NCBI RefSeq assembly: GCF_014647155.1
Contig: NZ_BMOQ01000007.1
Location: 1 to 64,000, forward strand
Length of the DNA: 64,000 nt
Direction: 5' to 3'
From: Halarchaeum nitratireducens
GTDB lineage: Archaea > Halobacteriota > Halobacteria > Halobacteriales > Halobacteriaceae
Below, piece by piece: positions 41,862-49,750 of this stretch. Position 1 is the first letter of the stretch. Each line of letters starts with the position of its first letter. A program made the position numbers and the translations under genes. The notes under the pieces are model-generated. The model was not told the origin of the DNA, searched no databases, and saw only the letters and a program-made list of their open reading frames with translations.

Positions 41862-42977
41862 CTATCTGCGGACGATGAGCCGGAGGACGTCCTCGTCTTC
41901 GAGCCCGTGGTCGCGGCCGACCTGCTGGTCGTCGTGTTTCGCGGAGGGGCCGGTGACGCGCGCGAACCGGAAGCGCTCGTCCATGTCGCCGCCGAGCTTG
42001 TCGAGGGCGTCGTCGACCGTCTCGCCGCGTCGGAGGATGAGCGGCTCGTCGTAGTCGACGCCGCGGCCCGGTTTGTCCATGTAGACCCTGATCAGATCGA
42101 GTTCGTCCCAGAAGCGCTCCTTGAGGGCGTCGAGGCCCTTCTCCTCGTGTGCGCTGATGAAGACGGCGTCCTCCTCTGGATCGATGTCGCGCGCGCGGAG
42201 GTTCTCCTTCACCGTGTCGACGTACGACGGCTCGATGAGGTCGACCTTGTTGACGACGGTGAGCGAGGGGAGGTAGACGCGGTTGTCGAGGACGCCGTCG
42301 ACGAGCTCGTCGACGTTCGGGTTGCCGCGGATCGTGACGTCCGCGTTCACGTACCCCTGCTCGCGCAGGACCTGTCGGACGGTGTCGTGATCGAGTTCGA
42401 GGTCGCCCGACGTGTTCACGTCGATGCCGCCCTTGATCTTCTTCGAGATGCGGACGTGGGGCGGTTCGGTGTCGAGGCGGATCTTGTTGTCGTAGAGCTC
42501 GTCGTAGAGCCGATCGTACTGGTCGATCTCGAAGGCGGAGAGGACGAAGACGATCAGGTCGGTCGAGCGGATGACGGAGAGGACTTCGCGCCCGCCGCCG
42601 CGCCCGCCCGCGGCGCCCTCGATGAGACCCGGGACGTCGAGGATCTGGATGTCCGCACCGCGGTATTTCAGCATCCCGGGGTTGACGTCGAGCGTGGTGA
42701 ACTCGTACGCGCCGACTTCGCTGTCGGCGTTCGTGAGCGCGTTGACGAGCGTGGACTTGCCGACCGAGGGGAAGCCGACGAGCGCGACGGTCGCGTCGCC
42801 CTGCTGTTTGACGGAGTATCCGCCGCCGCCGCCGGAGCCGGCCTGCTGGGCTTCGAGCTTCTCCTTTTTCTCCGCGAGCTTCGCCTTCAGCCGGCCGATG
42901 TGCGCTTCCGTGGACTTGTTGTACGGAGTGTTCGCTATCTCCTCTTCGAGCTCCTCGATCTCCGCCTCCAGTCCCAT
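41862..42977 (-). CDS. DRG/Obg-type GTPase with TGS domain
   Basis: A 371-residue GTPase of the developmentally regulated GTP-binding (DRG/RBG) group, linked to ribosomes. An N-terminal coiled region (LEAEIEELEEEIANTPYNKS) is followed by G1 GFPSVGKSTLVN near residue 70, G3 DVPGLIEGAAGGRGGGREV, G4 NKVD and a C-terminal TGS domain (about 290-371; IRVYMDKPGRGVDYDEPLIL). ATG 42977 is chosen by the DRG-type N-terminus. It lies divergently next to the small 43085 gene and L11, a gene order known in Halobacterium. Confidence 0.93.
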   Translation of the reverse strand: MGLEAEIEELEEEIANTPYNKSTEAHIGRLKAKLAEKKEKLEAQQAGSGGGGGYSVKQQGDATVALVGFPSVGKSTLVNALTNADSEVGAYEFTTLDVNPGMLKYRGADIQILDVPGLIEGAAGGRGGGREVLSVIRSTDLIVFVLSAFEIDQYDRLYDELYDNKIRLDTEPPHVRISKKIKGGIDVNTSGDLELDHDTVRQVLREQGYVNADVTIRGNPNVDELVDGVLDNRVYLPSLTVVNKVDLIEPSYVDTVKENLRARDIDPEEDAVFISAHEEKGLDALKERFWDELDLIRVYMDKPGRGVDYDEPLILRRGETVDDALDKLGGDMDERFRFARVTGPSAKHDDQQVGRDHGLEDEDVLRLIVRR

Positions 42978-43052
42978 TGGCCGAACGTGGGCCGTCTCGC
43001 CGGAAATCACTTTCGTCCGGGCGTCGCGCGCGTCTCTCACGATCTTCGACAC

Positions 43053-43060
43053 GTTTATTC
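43053..43060 (+). promoter_or_regulatory. TATA-like element of the 43085 gene
   Basis: GTTTATTC stands 25-32 nt before the ATG at 43085, consistent with a leaderless transcript. Confidence 0.55.
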
Positions 43061-43084
43061 AGCAGCTCGGGAGACAGGATCGGT

Positions 43085-43285
43085 ATGGGTGATCCGTCGC
43101 GCTACCGGGACAGCACGCAGATCGTCCTCCCGGCCGGGGCGCTCGACGGCCTCGACGCGCCGCTCGACGAGCGGTTCACCGTGACGCTGTTCGAGCGCGA
43201 CGGCGTCGTTCGGATCATCGGGAGTCCGGTCGAGATCCGGGCCGCGAGTGATTACCTCGCCCGACAGGGCATCAGTCTCCCGTGA
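43085..43285 (+). CDS. Small conserved haloarchaeal protein (VNG_1110C-like)
   Basis: A 66-residue protein starting MGDPSRYRDSTQIVLPAGAL and ending SDYLARQGISLP. It looks like a small mixed alpha/beta protein with an AbrB/SpoVT-like feel (short strands FTVTLFERDGVVRIIGSP) but no firm family. Its position between the DRG GTPase and L11 matches the position of VNG_1110C in Halobacterium as I remember it. Function unknown. Confidence 0.75.
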   Translation: MGDPSRYRDSTQIVLPAGALDGLDAPLDERFTVTLFERDGVVRIIGSPVEIRAASDYLARQGISLP

Positions 43286-43328
43286 GGGGGCGGCCCGCGG
43301 GCCGCGGCGATCGCCGGCTTTCGAACGG

Positions 43329-43334
43329 TTTAAA
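43329..43334 (+). promoter_or_regulatory. TATA box of rpl11
   Basis: TTTAAA, preceded by the BRE-like CGAACGG, begins 30 nt and ends 25 nt before the ATG at 43359. This is a textbook haloarchaeal leaderless promoter. Confidence 0.75.
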
Positions 43335-43358
43335 TCCGCCGCGCGATTGCGTCCACGC

Positions 43359-43838
43359 ATGGCTGATACCATCGAAGTGCTCGTCCCCGGCGGGCAGGCC
43401 AACCCCGGCCCGCCCCTCGGCCCGGAGCTCGGTCCCACGCCCGTCGACGTGCAGGCGGTCGTCGAGGAGATCAACGACCAGACCGCGGCCTTCGACGGCA
43501 CGGAAGTCCCCGTCACCGTCGAGTACGAGGAGGACGGCTCCTTCTCCATCGACGTCGGTGTCCCGCCGACGGCGGAGCTCATCAAGGACGAGGCCGGCTT
43601 CGAGACCGGGTCCGGCGAGCCCCAGAAGGACTTCGTCGCGGACCTCTCCATCGAGCAGCTGAAGTCCATCGCGGAGCAGAAGAAGTCCGACCTGCTCTCG
43701 TACGACACGAAGAACGCCGCGAAGGAAGTCGCGGGCACCTGCGCCTCTCTCGGCGTCACCATCGAGGGCGAGGACGCGCGCGGCTTCAAGGCCCGCGTCG
43801 ACGACGGCGAGTTCGACGACGTACTGGCTGAGGCGTAA
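43359..43838 (+). CDS. rpl11: 50S ribosomal protein L11
   Basis: A 159-residue ribosomal protein binding the GTPase-associated region of 23S rRNA. The N-terminus MADTIEVLVPGGQANPGPPL, the PPLGPELGPTPVD segment, VEEINDQTAAFDGTEVPV and the C-terminal RNA-binding part (KKSDLLSYDTKNAAKEVAGT) are all typical. In most haloarchaea rpl11 is near or followed by rpl1-rpl10-rpl12; here the next gene is unrelated and the 3' flank is a hairpin array that begins within the last five codons (LAEA-stop). Confidence 0.97.
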   Translation: MADTIEVLVPGGQANPGPPLGPELGPTPVDVQAVVEEINDQTAAFDGTEVPVTVEYEEDGSFSIDVGVPPTAELIKDEAGFETGSGEPQKDFVADLSIEQLKSIAEQKKSDLLSYDTKNAAKEVAGTCASLGVTIEGEDARGFKARVDDGEFDDVLAEA

Positions 43839-44019
43839 GCGACGTGAGAGCCAGCAGGACGCTACGCGTCCTGCGTTGTGCTTGCCGAGGCGTAAGCCGA
43901 GGCAAGCATTAGTGAGACGCGCGAGCGTCTCACGCAATCTGGCTGAGGCGTAAGCCGAAGTCAGTGCGAGCGGGACCTCCGGTCCCGCCTACGTTCTCGC
44001 CGAGGCCTGACGAGGCGAG
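43824..44019 (+). repeat. 57/58-bp periodic hairpin array re-using the rpl11 tail
   Basis: Four units begin at 43824, 43881, 43939 and 43996 (spacing 57, 58, 57). Each begins with a synonym of Leu-Ala-Glu-Ala-stop: CTGGCTGAGGCGTAA, CTTGCCGAGGCGTAA, CTGGCTGAGGCGTAA, CTCGCCGAGGCCTGA; the first is the real end of rpl11. Each forms a hairpin (e.g. GCTTGCC...GGCAAGC, 43880-43907, around GGC-GTAA-GCC). Between them sit further hairpins with different sequence but the same shape: GCAGGACGC/GCGTCCTGC (43854-43874), GTGAGACGC/GCGTCTCAC (43912-43933), GCGGGACC/GGTCCCGC (43970-43988). Likely a structured RNA tail; not coding. Confidence 0.75.
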
Positions 44020-44070
44020 CGCGACCCCTACTTTCATCGACTTTCTCCGCTCGTAGAGCCGGCCGTGTCG

Positions 44071-44409
44071 CTATCGCTCGGCGAAGTACCTGCGCCAGTG
44101 GCGTTTACAGCCGGGGTTGAACGCGTGGCCACAGGACGGGCACGCGTCGTCGCAGTCGGCGTACTCGCGGACGGTGAGCGCCGCCCCGCAGGCCCCGCAG
44201 AGGACCGCCGGGTCGTCGAAGGCGTCGCGCGGGATCGCCCGGTGCTCGTGGTCGGCGACGGCATCGTGGCAGGCGCGACAGGGATAGTAGGCGTCACAGC
44301 ACGCCGCGCGGATGGCGATCACGTCGCGGGCGGCGTCGTAGTGCGCACAGCGGGTCTCGGGGCCGACGTCGAGGCCGCGGACGGTCGTCCCGGCGACCGT
44401 TCGCTGCAT
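44071..44409 (-). CDS. CHY zinc-finger protein
   Basis: A 112-residue zinc-binding protein of the CHY family. Ligands are CAHYDAARDVIAIRAACCDAYYPCRACHDAV (first ligands near residue 22), then HEHRAIPRDAF, CGACGAALTVREYAD and CPSCGHAFNPGCKRHWRRYF. In eukaryotes the related Hot13 helps mitochondrial import; in archaea the function is unknown. It starts at an ATG that overlaps the folE TGA by one base (TGATG), so the two are co-translated. Confidence 0.88.
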   Translation of the reverse strand: MQRTVAGTTVRGLDVGPETRCAHYDAARDVIAIRAACCDAYYPCRACHDAVADHEHRAIPRDAFDDPAVLCGACGAALTVREYADCDDACPSCGHAFNPGCKRHWRRYFAER

Positions 44410-45023
44410 CAGTGCTCGGCGGCGATGGCGTCGCGGAACCGGTCGCGCTCGTCCGCGCTGAGGTCGCCCACGGTGGCCCGCGAGGTCGTCGTGGTGTGCG
44501 CCTCGACGCCGCGCATCGCCTCGCAGAGGTGGGTCGTGGAGAGTTCGACGGCGACGGCGTCGGCCGCGACGGCCTCATCGAGGCCCTCCGCGATGTCGCG
44601 GGTCAGACGCTCTTGGACGGTGAGCTTCCGGGACGCCCACTTGACGTAGCGCGCGAGCTTCGAGAGCCCGACGACTTCTCCGTCCGGTCGGTAGGCGACG
44701 TGTGCGACCCCGTGGAACGGAAGGAGGTGGTGTTCGCAGAGCGAGTAGATGGGGATCCCGGTCTTGACGACGAGGTCGTCGGCGTCAGTGTCGAAGGTCC
44801 GCATCGTCGGGCGCTCGTCCTCGCGGTAGCCGCGCGTGAGCTCCTCATAGGCGGCGGGGACGCGACGCTCCCACGTCTCGACGAGTCCGTCGCGGCCGGG
44901 GTCCTCGCCGATGGCGTCGAGGAGGAGGCGGGTCGCGTGCGCGAGTTGGTCGCGGTCGACCGGGCCGTCGTGCTCGTCGTCCGTCTCGTCGCTCTCGTCG
45001 TGGGTGGGCGTTCCGTCGGTCAT
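44409..45023 (-). CDS. folE: GTP cyclohydrolase I
   Basis: A 204-residue enzyme (type IA) that opens GTP to dihydroneopterin triphosphate at the start of pterin/folate synthesis. An acidic N-terminal tail is followed by the catalytic domain: RVPAAYEELTRGYREDERP, IPIYSLCEHHLLPFHGVAHV (zinc Cys and catalytic His), GLSKLARYVKWASRKLTVQE and THLCEAMRGVEAHTTTTS (second zinc Cys). Most haloarchaea carry FolE or MptA variants; this one is clearly FolE-like. ATG 45023. Confidence 0.93.
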   Translation of the reverse strand: MTDGTPTHDESDETDDEHDGPVDRDQLAHATRLLLDAIGEDPGRDGLVETWERRVPAAYEELTRGYREDERPTMRTFDTDADDLVVKTGIPIYSLCEHHLLPFHGVAHVAYRPDGEVVGLSKLARYVKWASRKLTVQERLTRDIAEGLDEAVAADAVAVELSTTHLCEAMRGVEAHTTTTSRATVGDLSADERDRFRDAIAAEH

Positions 45024-45105
45024 GTCCGTGGCGTCCGCGTTGTGCCGCGTTCGTCCTTCGCCGGTGAGAAGCCGTCGATTCCGGCACGGACGTGGCCAGT
45101 CCGGC

Positions 45106-45396
45106 TCAGTCCTCCACGTAGAGCGAGTAGAGGATGACGGCGAAGCCGACGCCGGTGAACCCGCTCTCGATGACGAGCGCGAGCATCGGGTCGACGTGGA
45201 GGAGCGTGTCGACGAAGCCGGCGAAGAGCGCACCGAGGGTGACGACACCGAAGCCGAGCGCGAGCAGGCGGATCGAGCGCGAGTGCGTGCGGATCGACGC
45301 CTCGTAGGCGAAGTACGTGATCGCACCCCCGAGGAGGAGCGTCACCGTCTTCAGGATCGTCACGAGGGTCGCGAGTCCGATTCCCATCGGGGTCAC
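45106..45396 (-). CDS. Small membrane protein (DUF7521-like)
   Basis: A protein of 96 residues (or 93 if ATG 45387 is used) with three hydrophobic helices near residues 8-28, 40-62 and 70-90. The GTG at 45396 is chosen because it overlaps the TGA of the winged-helix gene by 4 nt (GTGA), the coupling seen across this window. This pairing of a winged-helix gene and a three-helix membrane protein occurs repeatedly in haloarchaea; the DUF number is from memory. The unit may be a small membrane-linked regulator. Confidence 0.75.
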   Translation of the reverse strand: MTPMGIGLATLVTILKTVTLLLGGAITYFAYEASIRTHSRSIRLLALGFGVVTLGALFAGFVDTLLHVDPMLALVIESGFTGVGFAVILYSLYVED

Positions 45397-45758
45397 GTCT
45401 CCTTTTGCACCTCCGCCCAGATGTCCGCGAGGCGTTCGGAGGGGCCGCGCGCGGGTCGCTCGACGTCGAGGTCGAGGTCGTGGTCGTCGTCGAACGCGAC
45501 TTCGAGGGAGTCGAACGCCGCCCGATAGCGCGAGCGGTGTCTGCCGTCCGATCGGACCTCCGTCTCCTCGTCGACGAGCGTCGCGTCGGTGAGCAGTTCG
45601 AGTTTCCTGTAAGTCGTCGAGAGTGGCACGTCGCACGCCTCCGAGAGTTCGTTCGCCGTCATTGGTTCTTCGAGCGCATCGAGGAAGGCCCGACAGTCCG
45701 CGTCGTTGAGCGCATCCAGAACGCGCGCGAGGTCGAGGTCGTCGTCGGATGCACTCAT
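45393..45758 (-). CDS. ArsR-like winged-helix regulator
   Basis: A 121-residue cytosolic DNA-binding protein. The helix-turn-helix is RAFLDALEEPMTANELSEACDVPLSTTYRKLELL (recognition helix near residues 45-58) followed by a wing TLVDEETEVRSDGRHRSRYRA and an acidic C-terminus. Haloarchaeal ArsR-type sensors of this form commonly regulate the next gene. Translationally coupled to the membrane protein; divergent from the MFS transporter. Confidence 0.85.
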   Translation of the reverse strand: MSASDDDLDLARVLDALNDADCRAFLDALEEPMTANELSEACDVPLSTTYRKLELLTDATLVDEETEVRSDGRHRSRYRAAFDSLEVAFDDDHDLDLDVERPARGPSERLADIWAEVQKET

Positions 45759-45895
45759 GCTGTCCCCGTGCGGGTCGTCACCGGGCGTATGCGCTCGACC
45801 CTTAGATATCGTCCGGTTCGCGCTGCCGCGGTCGCAACCGACTTGCCGCCGGCGCTTGCACGGCGCGGTATGCACGACCGGGACGGGGGACCGCG

Positions 45896-47290
45896 GTGAG
45901 CGACCCCGAGGCGACGAGCGCGGACGCGGGCGGCGAATCGGACGGTGATGCGCCCACCGGACTCGATCGGCCGCGGCGCGCGCTCGCCACCGTGATCGCC
46001 ATCGTCTTCATCGACCTCCTCGGGTTCGGCATCATCATCCCCATCCTCCCCTACTACGTCCGGAGCTTCGGGGTGAGCGACGTCTACATCGGCCTGCTCG
46101 CGGCGTCGTACTCGCTGTTGCAGTTCGTCTTCGCGCCGCTTCTCGGTCGCCTCAGCGACGAGCACGGCCGCCGGCCGGTGCTGATGCTCTCGGTCGCCGG
46201 GAGCGCCGTCGCGTGGACCGTGTTCGGCCTCGGCGCGGAGTTCGAGGCCCTGTTCGGCGTCGCGGGCGGCGTGGGCGCCCTCTTCGTCGCGCGGATGATC
46301 GCCGGCGCGATGGGGGGGAACGTCGCCACCGCACAGGCGTACATCGCGGACGTCACGACGCGGGAGGAGCGCGCGGGGGCGCTCGGCCTCATCGGCGCGG
46401 CCTTCGGCCTCGGCTTCGTCTTCGGACCGGCGCTCGGCGGCCTCCTCGCCAGCGACCCCGTCGTCGCCGCGGCCCGCGCGGCTTTCCCCGCGTTCGTCCC
46501 CGCGACGCGGTTCAGCCTCCCGAGCTTCGCCGCCGCGGGCCTCTCCGCTTTGGCTTGCGTCGCCGCGTACGCCTTCCTCCCGGAGCCCGCGCGTCACCGC
46601 GGCTCCGCGCGCCGCACCGGTGTCGTCTCGGGCTTCCTCGGGGCCGCGCGCTCGGCGGCGCTGCGCCCGTACGTCGCGACCTTCCTCCTCGTCTCGGTCG
46701 CGTTCTCCGGGATGCAGGTCGTTTTCGTCCCGTTCGCGGCCGACACCTTCGACTACGGGGAGGCCGAGACGGCGCTCCTCCTCACGTACATCGGCGTGCT
46801 CGGCGTGGTGAATCAGGCGGTCGTCGTCGGACGGCTCTCCCGTCGGTACCGCGACGACGCGCTCGCCGTCGTCGGCGCGCTCGCGCTCGTCGGTTCGCTC
46901 GCCGCCGTCCCGTTCACCCCGGTCATCGGCGAGGCCGTCGTCCCGCCGTCCCTGCTCGCCGGCGCGCCACCGTGGTTCACGCCCGCGTTGGTCGCCCTCC
47001 TCGTCGTCCTCGCGGTGCTGTCGTTCGGGAACGGCCTGTTGAACGTCGCCCTCTCGACGCTCGTCTCCGCGGCCGCGCCGCCGGACGAGCAGGGCGCGGC
47101 GTTCGGTATCACGCAGAGCGCGGGGAGCCTCGGACGGACCGTCGGGCCGCCGGCGATGACCGCGCTCTACGTCGTCTCGCCGTGGCCGCCCTTCGTCCTC
47201 GGCGCCGTCCTCGCCGTGGGCGTCGTGGCCGTCCTCGTCGGCACCGTCTACGGGAACGCGGGCGACGCGAGCGCCGGGCCGCAGGGTTGA
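45896..47290 (+). CDS. MFS transporter (TetA-like drug exporter)
   Basis: A 464-residue integral membrane protein with 12 predicted helices. An acidic N-terminal tail (about 30 residues) is followed by VIAIVFIDLLGFGIIIPILP in helix 1, the cytosolic loop motif GRLSDEHGRRPVLM, and helix-4/5 motifs ARMIAGAMGGNVATAQAYIA and GALGLIGAAFGLGFVFGPALGG (antiporter motif). The combination is typical of the DHA1/TetA group of proton-coupled exporters. GTG 45896. Substrate unknown. Divergent from the ArsR-like gene, which may regulate it. Confidence 0.88.
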   Translation: MSDPEATSADAGGESDGDAPTGLDRPRRALATVIAIVFIDLLGFGIIIPILPYYVRSFGVSDVYIGLLAASYSLLQFVFAPLLGRLSDEHGRRPVLMLSVAGSAVAWTVFGLGAEFEALFGVAGGVGALFVARMIAGAMGGNVATAQAYIADVTTREERAGALGLIGAAFGLGFVFGPALGGLLASDPVVAAARAAFPAFVPATRFSLPSFAAAGLSALACVAAYAFLPEPARHRGSARRTGVVSGFLGAARSAALRPYVATFLLVSVAFSGMQVVFVPFAADTFDYGEAETALLLTYIGVLGVVNQAVVVGRLSRRYRDDALAVVGALALVGSLAAVPFTPVIGEAVVPPSLLAGAPPWFTPALVALLVVLAVLSFGNGLLNVALSTLVSAAAPPDEQGAAFGITQSAGSLGRTVGPPAMTALYVVSPWPPFVLGAVLAVGVVAVLVGTVYGNAGDASAGPQG

Positions 47291-47319
47291 AACGTCCCGC
47301 GCGGAAACCACCCCCCACG

Positions 47320-47550
47320 ATGCCTACCGCCGAAGTCGACCTCCCGAGCGATCTCGAAGTCGAAATCGACCGCCTCGTCGACGATGGCGAGTTCTTCAAC
47401 CGCAAGGAGGCGGTCGAAGAGCTCCTCTCGACGGGGTTGAACGTCTACGACGCCACGTCGGGGAGCGACGAGGAGGCCGAGATGGGGGAGTTCGAGGCGG
47501 ACATGCGCGAGACGAGCGAGCGCTCGCTCGGCGACGAATACGAGTTCTGA
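47320..47550 (+). CDS. Ribbon-helix-helix-like small protein
   Basis: A 76-residue protein beginning MPTAEVDLPSDLEVEIDRLV, which matches the beta-strand plus helix of CopG/Arc-type ribbon-helix-helix DNA-binding proteins; DGEFFNRKEAVEELLSTGLN is the second helix. The acidic tail (EAEMGEFEADMRETSERS) is unusual. Possibly DUF7120 (from memory). It follows the MFS gene by 29 nt on the same strand and might be in its transcript. Confidence 0.78.
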   Translation: MPTAEVDLPSDLEVEIDRLVDDGEFFNRKEAVEELLSTGLNVYDATSGSDEEAEMGEFEADMRETSERSLGDEYEF

Positions 47551-47615
47551 TCGGTTCGCGTCGCGCTCACCGGATTTTCCGGATCGGCCGTCGCCGCGAC
47601 GGTTCGCGCCCGCGC

Positions 47616-48761
47616 TCAGCGGTGCTCGGCGAGGAAGTCCTCGATGCGGTTCGTGGCCTCGCGGAGCTCGGGGAGCGATCGCGCGTACGAGACGCGGACG
47701 TGACCCTCGCCGCCGTCGCCGAAGACGCGCCCGGGGACCACGGCGACCTCCGCCTCGCGGAGGAGCTCCTCCGCGAACCGCTCGTCGTCGCCGGGGACCG
47801 ACGGGAAGACGTAGAACGCCCCGCGCGCCTCGAAGCACTCCAGACCCATCTCCCGAAAGCGCGAGAGCACGAAGCGCCGACGCCGGTCGTACTGTTCGCG
47901 CATGTCGACGACGGCGTCGTCGCAGGAGTGCAGGGCTTCGAGCGCCGCGGCCTGCGCGGTCGTCGGCGCGGAGAGCATCGTGTACTGATGGATGCGGTTC
48001 ATCCCGTCGATGACCTCGGGGGGACCCATCGCGTACCCCAATCGGAGGCCGGTCATCGCGTACGCCTTCGAGAAGCCGTTGAAGACGACGGTGCGCTCGC
48101 GCATCCCCGGCTGGGTGGCGATGCTGTCGTGTTCGCCCTCGTAGGTGAGCGCCGCGTACACCTCGTCCGAGAGGACGAAGAGGTCGTGTTCGCGCGCGAA
48201 CGTCGCGACCTCCGCGAACCCCGAGGCGTCCATCACCGCGCCCGTCGGATTGTTGGGGTAGCAGAGCACGAGGAGGTCGGCGCGCTCCGCGCCGGCGCGC
48301 TCCAAGGCGTCGTACGTGAGTCGAAACTCGTCCTCGGCCCGCGTCGGCACGCGGAGGACCTCCCCGCCGGCGAACGAGGCGTCCGGTCCGTAGGAGATGT
48401 AGGCGGGTTCGGCGACCGCGACGACGTCGCCGGGGTCGACGAGCGCGCGCATGGCGAGGTCCATCGCCTCGCTGACGCCCGTCGTGACGAGGATCTCCTC
48501 GTCCGCGTCGTACTCGTGCCCGTAGCGCGTCACGTGGGCCTCGATGGCCTCGCGGAGGTCGCGCCGGCCGCGATTCGACGTGTAGGAGGTCTGTCCGCGC
48601 TCCAGGGCGTCGATGGCGGCCTTCCGGGCGGGCCACGGCGCGCTGAAGTCGGGTTCGCCGACGCCGAGCGAGACGACGTCGTCCATCTCCTCGGCGATCT
48701 CGAAGAACCGCCGGATGCCCGACGGCGGCGTTCGCTCCGCGCGCTCGGAGAGGCGGCTCAT
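47616..48761 (-). CDS. Class I/II PLP aminotransferase
   Basis: A 381-residue cytosolic enzyme. Motifs: VVSLGVGEPDFSAPWPA, TTGVSEAMDLAMRAL, CYPNNPTGAVMDASGF (PLP-phosphate and substrate Asn), LSDEVYAALTYEG (Asp), the PLP lysine in FNGFSKAYAMTGLRLGY near residue 232, and the substrate Arg in HVRVSYARSLPEL. Amino-acid specificity (aspartate, aromatic or branched-chain) is not resolvable. ATG 48761 overlaps the stop of the Lrp gene by 4 nt, so the two are co-expressed. Confidence 0.93.
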   Translation of the reverse strand: MSRLSERAERTPPSGIRRFFEIAEEMDDVVSLGVGEPDFSAPWPARKAAIDALERGQTSYTSNRGRRDLREAIEAHVTRYGHEYDADEEILVTTGVSEAMDLAMRALVDPGDVVAVAEPAYISYGPDASFAGGEVLRVPTRAEDEFRLTYDALERAGAERADLLVLCYPNNPTGAVMDASGFAEVATFAREHDLFVLSDEVYAALTYEGEHDSIATQPGMRERTVVFNGFSKAYAMTGLRLGYAMGPPEVIDGMNRIHQYTMLSAPTTAQAAALEALHSCDDAVVDMREQYDRRRRFVLSRFREMGLECFEARGAFYVFPSVPGDDERFAEELLREAEVAVVPGRVFGDGGEGHVRVSYARSLPELREATNRIEDFLAEHR

Positions 48762-49249
48762 GGGGAGTACGAGAGCCGGTCGTCCGTCTCGCCGTCGTCG
48801 AACTCGATCCCGTCGTCCTTGTAGGTCTCCATGACGTAGTGCGTGACCGTCTGGGTCACCTCGGGGATCGGGGCGATCTCCTCGGAGACGAAGCGCGACA
48901 CCGCGTTCATCGTGTCGGCGCGGACCTCCAGGGCGAAGTCGTAGTCGCCGCTGACGAGCTGGAACGCCGTCACCTCGGGGAACTTGGCGATGCGACGGGA
49001 GATGTCCTCGTATCCCGTCTCGCGGTCGAGCTCGACGTTCAACTCGACTTTCGCCTCGACGATTCCGTCGTCGAGCGCCGCCCAGTCCACGACCGCGGTG
49101 TAGCCGCGCACGACCCCGGCGTTTTCGAGGGCCTCGACGTGCGCCTCGACGTCCTCCGGGGTGAGGTCGAGTTGTCGGGCGACGTCCTCCGCCGTGTACC
49201 GGGCGTCCTCGCACAGGAGGTCGAGGACGCGTCTGCGCTCGTCGTCCAT
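48758..49249 (-). CDS. Lrp/AsnC-family regulator
   Basis: A 163-residue regulator. The N-terminal helix-turn-helix (LLCEDARYTAEDVARQLDLT, PEDVEAHVEALENAGVVRGYT) is followed by an RAM effector domain (about 60-150; EVTAFQLVSGDYDFALEVRADTM, EEIAPIPEVTQTVTHYVM). It probably senses an amino acid and controls the coupled aminotransferase and itself. ATG 49249. Confidence 0.93.
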   Translation of the reverse strand: MDDERRRVLDLLCEDARYTAEDVARQLDLTPEDVEAHVEALENAGVVRGYTAVVDWAALDDGIVEAKVELNVELDRETGYEDISRRIAKFPEVTAFQLVSGDYDFALEVRADTMNAVSRFVSEEIAPIPEVTQTVTHYVMETYKDDGIEFDDGETDDRLSYSP

Positions 49250-49358
49250 ACTCGCCCGCACGTCGCGTCCGTTCTTAGTGCTGTCCCTCCGGACTCGGTG
49301 ACGGCTACGACTACCGCCACCCGACGGCTTTTGCGGTGGGTCGTCCTAGGCGCCCGTG

Positions 49359-49664
49359 ATGATCGTCGTGCACGCGACCTTCCCGATCGACCCGGATCAC
49401 CGCGAGGAAGCCCTCGACCTCGCCCGCGACGTCGTCGCGGCGTCCACCGAGGAACCGGGCGTCATCGACTACCACGCCGCGGTCGACGTCGAGGACGAGA
49501 CCGTCCTCCGGTTCGTCGAACGCTACGAGGACGCCGCGGCCGTCGAGGCCCACGAGGAGAGCGAGCACTTCCGAGCGTTCGTCGCCGGCCTCTCCGACGT
49601 CCTCGCGGGCGACCCCGAGGCGACCCGCTTCGCGGTCGACTCCGCGACCGACGTCGAACTCTGA
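49359..49664 (+). CDS. ABM-domain (antibiotic biosynthesis monooxygenase-like) protein
   Basis: A 101-residue cytosolic protein with the ferredoxin-like ABM fold: IVVHATFPIDPDHREEALDL, EEPGVIDYHAAVDVEDETVL, FVERYEDAAAVEAHEESEHF. Family members include quinol monooxygenases (YgiN) and heme-degrading IsdG; the exact reaction cannot be told. The GTG immediately before the ATG is an alternative start. Divergent from lrp. Confidence 0.85.
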   Translation: MIVVHATFPIDPDHREEALDLARDVVAASTEEPGVIDYHAAVDVEDETVLRFVERYEDAAAVEAHEESEHFRAFVAGLSDVLAGDPEATRFAVDSATDVEL

Positions 49665-49750
49665 GACGCGGGGATCGGGTGTCGGATCCGTCCCGGCGGC
49701 GAGCGCGGCGGCAGACGGTCCGCGGCCCGGCGACCGGTTCGCGCGGCCCC

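Noticed and set aside
43839-44070. A downstream coding extension of L11 by stop-codon readthrough
   Set aside because: The TAA is followed two codons later by TGA and the repeat units shift frame between units 2 and 3, so a continuous protein is impossible.
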